From assembly GCF_010672455.1 (NCBI RefSeq), contig NZ_JAAHGO010000033.1, forward strand, positions 32,591 through 96,590: a stretch of DNA of 64,000 nt. Direction: 5' to 3'. Positions 18,413 through 26,500 of this stretch are shown here, piece after piece. The notes beneath the pieces were generated by a model. That model saw nothing but the letters and a program-made list of their open reading frames with translations. It ran no database searches and was not told where the DNA came from. The DNA is from Okeania sp. SIO2C9. GTDB lineage: Bacteria > Cyanobacteriota > Cyanobacteriia > Cyanobacteriales > Microcoleaceae. Numbering within the stretch: the stretch's first letter is position 1; each line of letters begins with the position of its first letter. A program made the translations under genes and the position numbers.

Positions 18413-19684
18413 ATGATTAAATCAAAATCAATTTCCCGAATTATCGCCCTAATACTAATTTCCATTTTCACAACAATTACATTAGTATTAGCCTCCAATC
18501 AAATTAGTATAACTGCACAAAAATCAGAAATTCGTGGCGTTTGGATAACTAATATTGATAGTGATGTTTTATTTTCTAACTCAGCCACAACAGTAGCAAT
18601 AAATCGTTTAGCAAAACTAAACTTCAACACACTATATCCCACGGTTTGGCAAGGCGGTTATACTCTTTATCCTAGCCAAGTAGCACAACAAATATTTGGT
18701 AAATCATTAGACCCGACTCCTAGTTTACAAGGACGAGACATTTTACGAGAAATTATTACCGAAGGGCATGAAAAAGGCTTAACAATTATTCCTTGGTTTG
18801 AATTTGGTTTTATGGCACCAGCAGATTCAGAATTAGCAAAATTACATCCTAATTGGTTAACTAAACGTCGCGATGGAACTACTATTAAAATGGAAGGAGA
18901 AGATGCACGAGTTTGGCTGAATCCTTTTCATCCAGAAGTACAACAATTTATCTTAGATTTAATCCTTGAAATTGTTACTAAATACGATATAGATGGCATT
19001 CAATTTGATGACCATTTTGCCTTACCTGCGGAATTTGGTTATGACGATTTTACAGTTAAATTATATGAAAAAGAACTTCCTGGATTATCACCTTCTGATG
19101 ATTATCAAGAAACTTTTTGGGTCCGTTGGCGAGCGGATAAAATTAATAATTTTATGGAGCGAGTTTCTGAAGAAATAAAATCGATAAAACCAAACTGTAT
19201 TATTTCTGTATCTCCAAATCCTTTCCATTTTGCTTTACCTGCTTATTTGCAAGACTGGTTTACTTGGGAAAGAGAAAAATGGATTGATGAAATTGTTTTA
19301 CAAGTTTATCGTTCAGACATTAAACGTTTTACTAAAGAATTAGAACGAACAGAAGTCGAATTAGCTAAAAATCATATTCCTTTTGCTATTGGAATTTTGA
19401 CTGGTTTGAAAAATAATTCTACTCCTATAAGGACAATTGAAGAACAAGTAGAAGTAGTGCGGAAGAGAAATTTTGCGGGAGTATCGTTCTTTTTCTATGA
19501 AAGTTTATGGAAGTGGGGAAAAGAGTCAGAAAATCTCCGCAGTCAAACTTTGGATAAAATTTTTGATCGACCTATTTCAAGGCCGAAAAATTCTAGTTAT
19601 AGTAGTACATTTTTGCTGAGTAGAATAAGTTTTAGTTGTTTGCGCAGCATTCCGGTAGGAAAAGGGAATAGAGGTATTTTCTAA
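18413..19684 (+). CDS. Exported glycosyl-hydrolase-like 10 (GHL10) family protein
   Basis: 423 aa from the ATG at 18413, chosen because it begins the hydrophobic signal peptide (MIKSKSISRIIALILISIF; cleavage probably near residue 35). The mature part is a TIM-barrel GHL10/DUF187-type domain: EIRGVWITNIDSDVLFS, FNTLYPTVWQGGYTLYPS, GLTIIPWFEFGFM, the acidic strand YDIDGIQFDDHFALP, and VSPNPFHF. Such proteins are thought to act on cell-wall or exported polysaccharide. The last 16 residues (SCLRSIPVGKGNRGIF) come from a dispersed short repeat (TTTGCGCAGCATTCCGGTAGG) that has run into the 3' end, so the original C-terminus is replaced or extended. Confidence 0.85.
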   Translation: MIKSKSISRIIALILISIFTTITLVLASNQISITAQKSEIRGVWITNIDSDVLFSNSATTVAINRLAKLNFNTLYPTVWQGGYTLYPSQVAQQIFGKSLDPTPSLQGRDILREIITEGHEKGLTIIPWFEFGFMAPADSELAKLHPNWLTKRRDGTTIKMEGEDARVWLNPFHPEVQQFILDLILEIVTKYDIDGIQFDDHFALPAEFGYDDFTVKLYEKELPGLSPSDDYQETFWVRWRADKINNFMERVSEEIKSIKPNCIISVSPNPFHFALPAYLQDWFTWEREKWIDEIVLQVYRSDIKRFTKELERTEVELAKNHIPFAIGILTGLKNNSTPIRTIEEQVEVVRKRNFAGVSFFFYESLWKWGKESENLRSQTLDKIFDRPISRPKNSSYSSTFLLSRISFSCLRSIPVGKGNRGIF

Positions 19685-19719
19685 CCTTAATTGCTCGTGC
19701 TATAAAAGAAGGTAGGTTC

Positions 19720-19840
19720 AACAATTAATAATTAATAATTAATAATTAACAATTACCTATCCTTGAAAAGAAGAGGATTGACTCAAAGGATTTTTTTTTG
19801 TTTCTCCTTTAAAGGAGAGGCTTTAAACCTTAATTATTTG
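19720..19840. repeat. Dispersed element with ATTAATAATTAATAATT and TCCTTTAAAGGAGAGGCTTT
   Basis: AATTAATAATTAATAATT, CCTTGAAAAG, GATTGACTCAAAGGA and the palindrome TCCTTTAAAGGAGAGGCTTTAAACC occur in the same order at 46380-46570. Related inverted sequence is at 46735-46890. A MITE-like unit with internal palindromes. Confidence 0.6.
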
Positions 19841-19894
19841 GTCAAAAAACCATCAGGTGAATTTTCAATCTTTACTAAAAAACAGTTAAAGAAG

Positions 19895-22740
19895 TTAAGA
19901 ATTTTCGGGTCTGTTTCCTGGAGCAAGAAGTCAAACAGGCAATTTTTTTCCTCTTAAGGAAATAGTAGAAGGGAAAAGCTAGAAATTTTTCCGATTTTGG
20001 TAAGGGGAAAGACTAGAAGTGGCAAATTTTTTCCTCTCTAGGAAATAGTAGAAGGGAAAAGCTAGAAAATTTTCCCTCTCAAGAAAATAGTAGAAGGGAA
20101 AAGCTAGAAATTTTTCCGACTTTGGCAAGGGGAAAAACTATAGGTAGTATATTTTTTCCTCTCAGGTAAACGCTAGAGTCAAAAAGGTCGAAATTTTCTC
20201 TAATACCATTTCTCTGTAACAATGCGCTTAATAATTCTTACCAAAACCTGAATTTTACTAATAGCTTTTATCTTTTATTAAGCGCAACTTCATGGAGAAA
20301 TGGTATAACTTTTTCCTGGAGAAAGAAGTCAAACAGGCAAACTTTTTTCTCTCAGGTAAATAGTAGAAGAGAAAAACTAGAAAATTTTCCGACTTTGGCG
20401 AGGGAAAAGAACTAGAAGTGCTAAATTTTTCCTGATCAGATAAATAGTAGAAGGGAAAAGCTAGAAAATTTTCCGACTTTGACAAGGAGAAGAAACTAGA
20501 AGTGCTAAATTTTTCCTGATCAGATAAATAGTAGAAGGGAAAAGCTAGAAAATTTTCCGACTTTGGCGAGGGAAAAGAACTAGAAGTGCTAAATTTTTCC
20601 TGATCAGATAAATAGTAGAAGGGAAAAGCTAGAAAATTTTCCGACTTTGGCGAGGGAAAAGAACTAGAAGTGCTAAATTTTTCCTGATCAGATAAATAGT
20701 AGAAGGGAAAAGCTAGAAAATTTTCCGACTTTGGCGAGGGAAAAGAACTAGAAGTGCTAAATTTTTCCTGATCAGATAAATAGTAGAAGGGAAAAGCTAG
20801 AAATTTTTCCGACTTTGGCGAAGAGAGAGACTAGAAGTAGTAAATTTTTCCCTCTTCAGTAAATACTAGAGGGGAAAAGATAGAAATTTTTCCCTCTCAG
20901 ATAAACACTAGAGTCGAAAAAGCCTAAATTTTCTCTAAATTTTTCCTGGAGAAAGAAGTCAAACAGGCAATTTTTTTTCTCTTAAGTAAATAGTAGAGGG
21001 GAAAAGCTAGAAAATTTTCCGACTTTGGCGAGGGAAAAGAACTAGAAGTGCTAAATTTTTCCTGATCAGATAAATAGTAGAAGGGAAAAGCTAGAAATTT
21101 TTCCGACTTTGACAAGGAGAAGAAACTAGAAGTGCTAAATTTTTCCTGATCAGATAAATAGTAGAAGGGAAAAGCTAGAAATTTTTCCGACTTTGGCGAG
21201 GGAAAAGAACTAGAAGTGCTAAATTTTTCCTGATCAGATAAATAGTAGAACAGAAAAACTAGAAAATTTTCCGACTTTGGCGAGGGAAAAGAACTAGAAG
21301 TGCTAAATTTTTCCTGATCAGATAAATAGTAGAACAGAAAAACTAGAAATTTTTCCGACTTTGGCGAGGGAAAAGAACTAGAAGTGCTAAATTTTTCCTG
21401 ATCAGATAAATAGTAGAACAGAAAAACTAGAAAATTTTCCGACTTTGGCAAGGAGAAGAAACTAGAAGTAGTAAATTTTTCCCTCTTCAGTAAATACTAG
21501 AGGGGAAAAGATAGAAATTTTTCCCTCTCAGATAAACACTAGAGTCGAAAAAGCCTAAATTTTCTCTAAATTTTTCCTGGAGAAAGAAGTCAAACAGGCA
21601 ATTTTTTTTCTCTTAAGTAAATAGTAGAGGGGAAAAACTAGAAATTTTTCCGACTTTGGCGAGGGAAAAGAACTAGAAGTGCTAAATTTTTCCTGATCAG
21701 ATAAATAGTAGAAGGGAAAAGATAGAAATTTTTCCGACTTTGACAAGGAGAAGAAACTAGAAGTGCTAAATTTTTCCTGATCAGATAAATAGTAGAAGGG
21801 AAAAGCTAGAAATTTTTCCGACTTTGGCGAAGAGAAAGACTAGAAGTAGTAAATTTTTCCCTCTTCAGTAAATACTAGAGGGGAAAAGATAGAAATTTTT
21901 CCCTCTCAGATAAACACTAGAGTCGAAAAAGCCTAAATTTTCTCTAAATTTTTCCTGGAGAAAGAAGTCAAACAGGCAATTTTTTTTCTCTTAAGTAAAT
22001 AGTAGAGGGGAAAAACTAGAAAATTTTCCGACTTTGGTAAAGGGAAAAACTAGAAGTGCTAAATTTTTTCCTCTTCAGTAAATACTAGAGGGGAAAAGCT
22101 AGAAAATTTTCCGACTTTGGCAAGGAGAAGAAACTAGAAGTGCTAAATTTTTCCTGATCAGATAAATAGTAGAAGGGAAAAGATAGAAAATTTTCCGACT
22201 TTGGCAAGGAGAAGAAACTAGAAGTGGTAAATTTTTCCTGATCAGATAAATAGTAGAAGGGAAAAGATAGAAAATTTTCTGACTTTTCCTAGAAAAGGAA
22301 GTCAAACAGGCAATTTTTTCCCTCTCCAGGAAATAGTAGAAGGGAAAAGCTAGAAATTTTTCCGACTTTGGCAAGGAGAAGAAACTAGAAGTGGTAAATT
22401 TTTCCTGATCAGATAAATAGTAGAAGGGAAAAGATAGAAAATTTTCTGACTTTTCCTAGAAAAGGAAGTCAAACAGGCAATTTTTTCCCTCTCCAGGAAA
22501 TAGTAGAAGGGAAAAGCTAGAAAATCTTCCGACTTTGGTAAGGGGAAAAACTAGAAGTGGTAAATTTTTTCCTCTCCAGGAAATAGTAGAAGAGAAAAAC
22601 TAGAAATTTTTCTGACTTTGGTAAGGGGAAAGAGTAGAAGTGGCAAATTTTTTCCTCTCCAGGAAATAGTAGAAGAGAAAAACTAGAAATTTTTCCAACT
22701 TTGGTAAGGGGAAAGAGTAGAAGTGGCAAATTTTTCATTG
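19895..22740. repeat. Minisatellite array, 84-bp unit, about 2.8 kb
   Basis: More than 30 imperfect copies of a unit built from CTAGAAAATTTTCCGACTTT, GGCGAGGGAAAAGAACTAGA, AGTGCTAAATTTTTCCTGAT and CAGATAAATAGTAGAAGGG. The best-kept stretch is 20380-21440; edges degrade and unit length varies. Because 84 is a multiple of three and one minus-strand frame has no stop, ORFs with a 28-residue period appear (for example 20924-21451), but no ribosome site or leader precedes them. Higher-order duplication is visible: the block from TTTTTCCTGGAGAAAGAAGTC to GTCGAAAAAGCCTAAATTTTC recurs near 20940, 21575 and 21950. Confidence 0.9.
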
Positions 22741-22758
22741 TGACAAAATAACTAATAC

Positions 22759-23259
22759 CTATTCATTTAACTCCTTAATTTCATAAACTTGAAAACCTGC
22801 TCCTCTAGGTAAAGGTCTACCATCCATACCCATTGGATAAGACTCATAAACACTCTTCGGTTGATATGGTTTACTCTCAACATATTCTCCCTTTATTTCT
22901 ACTTTTTTCCCCGCATATTCGGCAAAAATTTCAAAGGTGATCGCCTCTGAAGCACGCAGAATTACACCTTCTTGATCAGAGGGTTTTTCTACCTCTAATT
23001 CCCCCATATCTAAGACATAATAATTACCACTACCTGCTATCCAAGACTCAGAAGTTTTACTCCAAGGTTTTTCTATAACTGTACCTGTTAAAGAAATCGA
23101 AGAACGATGTACTGAAATTTGTGTTTGTGTTTGTATTTGTGGTTTTTGAGATAGTTTTAATTTTGCAAATAGATAACCACTCGTACCACTAATAATTGCT
23201 ACAAACAATGATAATACTATCGATAAAATTCTCCAAGTAGTCAATTGTACTTGTATCAT
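22759..23259 (-). CDS. Single-TM anchored protein, unknown function
   Basis: 166 aa from the ATG at 23259, which has AGAGGTGG five bases upstream; a GTG two codons earlier is less likely. Residues 10-32 form one membrane anchor, then a short Gln/Thr-rich linker, then a beta-rich domain of about 115 residues (SLTGTVIEKPWSKTSESW, YYVLDMGELEV, KKVEIKGEYVE) that could be an OB-like or similar small fold facing the periplasm. It is not a family I recognise. It lies at the edge of the 84-bp repeat array, which starts about 20 bp past its stop codon. Confidence 0.6.
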   Translation of the reverse strand: MIQVQLTTWRILSIVLSLFVAIISGTSGYLFAKLKLSQKPQIQTQTQISVHRSSISLTGTVIEKPWSKTSESWIAGSGNYYVLDMGELEVEKPSDQEGVILRASEAITFEIFAEYAGKKVEIKGEYVESKPYQPKSVYESYPMGMDGRPLPRGAGFQVYEIKELNE

Positions 23260-23578
23260 TTCCACCTCTAAATCGAAATTTAATTTAATTGCTATTATTT
23301 TCCATCTACATCACCCAAAACCAAAAATCCGGGAGTGAAAGCACTTATTGAAGACTCTAGATATTCATTGATGAAAAAATAAGTGGCGTTGCACAGTGAT
23401 AAATGATTTTATATTTTTGATTGAATAGGATTTTGGATTAATTATTCTAGCAATTGATTAATTAATAGTTTTTTTAGTCAAAGTCTAAACTAATTTTTGG
23501 CAATATCATTCCATAATGTGCAACCCCAAAAAATAAGTTTATGGTAAAATTATGAGGATTTTTCAACAATAAAATTAT
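23260..23578. other. Intergenic promoter region between divergent genes
   Basis: AT-rich, 319 bp. It must hold the promoters of the membrane-anchored protein (minus) and cobN (plus). No cobalamin riboswitch core could be recognised. The GTTGCACA at 23392 and TGTGCAAC at 23516 form a widely spaced 8-bp inverted repeat of unknown meaning. Confidence 0.4.
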
Positions 23579-26500
23579 ATGCACCGAATAGCAGCTACTC
23601 CTGGTGGTTGGAACCCTCAAGCAGAAGGGGTAATTTTTATCGAACAAACTCCCGCACCAATAATATTTTTAACAGCAGCAGATACGGATATTCAAACATT
23701 AGCAGCAGCAGTTAATAAATTACCTTCAGATTTTCCACCAGTGAGAGTTGCTAATTTACTTCACCTGCAACAACAATTAACTATTGATACTTATGCTGAT
23801 GATATTTTATCCAAAGCTGAAGTAATTATTCTCCGACTTTTGGGTGGGCGTTCCTATTGGTCTTATGGATTAGAAGTTTTGCAAGAAGCGCTCGAAAAAA
23901 ATGATGCAAAACTAATAGTAATTCCTGGAGATGACCGCCCAGATCCAGATTTAATGAATCATTCTAATATTTCAATTTCAGCAGTTAATCAACTGTGGCG
24001 ATATTTGACTGAAGCGGGAGTAGATAATTTTGTGAATGGTCTACAGTTTGTGGCTAATATTTGTCTGGATAAAAATTACCATCTTCCTCCACCTATTTCA
24101 GTGCCACGAGTAGGAATTTATCCTTGGCAAAAACAACAACAAAATACAAAGGCAAAAATCGGAATATTATTCTATCGCGCTCATTATCTCTCTGGAAATG
24201 TTGCTCCAATAGATGCTCTTTGCCAAGCTTTAACAACAAGAAATTTAGAACCTGTTCCAGTATTTGTTTCTTCTCCTAGAGATTTAGAAATACAAGAGGA
24301 AATATTGCAGTATTTTCAACCTGAAGATTCTCAGGCAATTCAATTATTGTTAAATACAACAAGTTTTGCTGTCTCTGTTGTGAATAATCAAGATTCAGAA
24401 TTAGAAAATTTGTCTTTTCCTCCCTTGTTAAGAAATGGGAAAAAATTAGATATCCCAGTTTTACAAGTAATTTTTAGTGGTGGGAATTTTGAGCAGTGGG
24501 AAAGTCAATTTCAAGGTCTTTCACCACGGGATGTGGCGATGAATGTGGCATTGCCAGAAGTAGATGGAAATATTATTAGTCGGGCGGTTTCTTTTAAGGC
24601 AGTTCAAACTTGGAATTCAGATTTAGAAACAGATGTTGTGAGTTATCTTCCTGTTGAAAATAGAATTGCATTTGTGACAGAATTAGCTGCTAATTTTATT
24701 AAGTTGCGACAAACTCCAGTATCTCAACGTCGCATCGCATTAATATTAGCAAATTATCCTAACCGTGATGGTCGTCTTGCAAATGGAGTGGGATTAGATA
24801 CTCCTGCTAGTTGTGTAGAAATTCTCCAAGCTTTACAACAAGCTGGTTATAATTTGGAAAATATTCCTGAAACAGGCGATGAGTTAATTAAATGTCTGAC
24901 TTCTGGGGTAACAAATGATTTAGAAAGTCGCGAATTACGTTCTGTTTTACAGTCTCTATCTTTGGCAGAATTTGAAACATATTTTACTAGTTTGCCAGAA
25001 GTTGTACGAGAAAAAATTATTCAGAGATGGGGAAAGAGGAATGACATAGATTTTGGTATGGCACACACGGATTTTGCCACGGATGTACGGATTAATTCCA
25101 CTATAATTCCGCCATCTTTTTCCCAAGATATTTCTAGTAATTTTTCAGAATTTAAGAAAGATAATTACACAGATTTTGCCACGGATGTACGGATTAATTC
25201 CACTATAATTCCGCCATCTTTTTCCCAAGATGTTTCTAGTAATTTTTCAGAATTTAAGAAAGATAGTGAGGTAAAAGAAATTGATAATTTTCCAATTCCG
25301 GGGATTAAGTTAGGGAATATTTTTGTAGGTATTCAACCTTCGCGGGGTTACGATATTGACCCTAGTTTAAATTATCATGCTCCAGATTTAGAACCGACTC
25401 CTAATTATTTAGCTTTCTATTATTGGTTGAGAGAAAAATTTAAAATAGATGCAATTATTCATGTGGGAAAACATGGAAACTTAGAATGGTTGCCAGGCAA
25501 AAGTGTCGGTTTATCTCAAGAATGTTTTCCAGAAATAACTCTCGGTGCTTTGCCACATTTTTATCCATTTATTGTTAACGACCCAGGAGAAGGCTCCCAA
25601 GCTAAACGGAGGTCTCAAGCTGTAATTATTGACCATTTAACACCACCTATGACTCGTGCTGAAATTTATGGAGCTTTACAACAGTTAGAAACTTTAATTG
25701 ATGAATATTATGAGGCACAAAATTTAGACCCATCTCGGTTATCCGTGATTCGAGAGCGGATAATTAATCTCATAGAAAAAGAAGGTTTAGATAAAGATTT
25801 ATCATTTTTAGGAAAAGACTCAGAAAACACAAATTTTGCCACGGATGTACGGATTAATTCTACTAATTTTTCAGAATTTAAAGGTGTAACTTCCGACTCC
25901 TTCGGTGCAGAAAAAGACTCAGACTTCCTCTGGTCTTCTGAGCAAAATCAGGATAAATTTGTCACAGAAATAGAAAGTTTGTCTCCCGACTCCTTCGGTG
26001 CAAAAAAAGACTCAGACTTCCTCTCGCTCCCGGAGCAAAATCAGGATAAATTTGTCATAGAAATAGAAGGTGTAACTTCCGACTCCTTCGGTGCAGAAAA
26101 AGACTCAGACTTCCTCTGGTCTTCTGAGCAAAATCAGGATAAATTTGTCATAGAAATAGAAGGTGTAACTTTCGAGTTCTCTGATTCCGAAAAAGACTCA
26201 GACTTCCTCTGGTCTTCTGAGCAAAATCAGGATAAATTTGCCACAGAAATAGAAAGTTTGTCTCCCGACTCCTTCGGTGCAAAAAAAGACTCAGACTTCC
26301 TCTCGCTCCCGGAGCAAAATCAGGATAAATTTGTCACAGAAATAGAAAGTTTGTCTCCCGACTCCTTCGGTGCAAAAAAAGACTCAGACTTCCTCTCGCC
26401 TTCTGAGCAAAATCAGGATAAATTTGTCATAGAAATAGAAAGTTTGTCTCCCGACTCCTTCGGTGCAAAAAAAGACTCAGACTTCCTCTCGCCTTCTGAG

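Noticed and set aside
20380..21440. CRISPR array
   Set aside because: Units are contiguous 84-bp tandem copies without unique spacers, and no cas genes are present.
20258..22738. Minus-strand ORFs of 63-175 codons in the 84-bp repeat array as real protein genes
   Set aside because: They exist because the unit is a multiple of three and one frame lacks stops. There is no ribosome site, no non-repeat part, and start points fall at arbitrary units.
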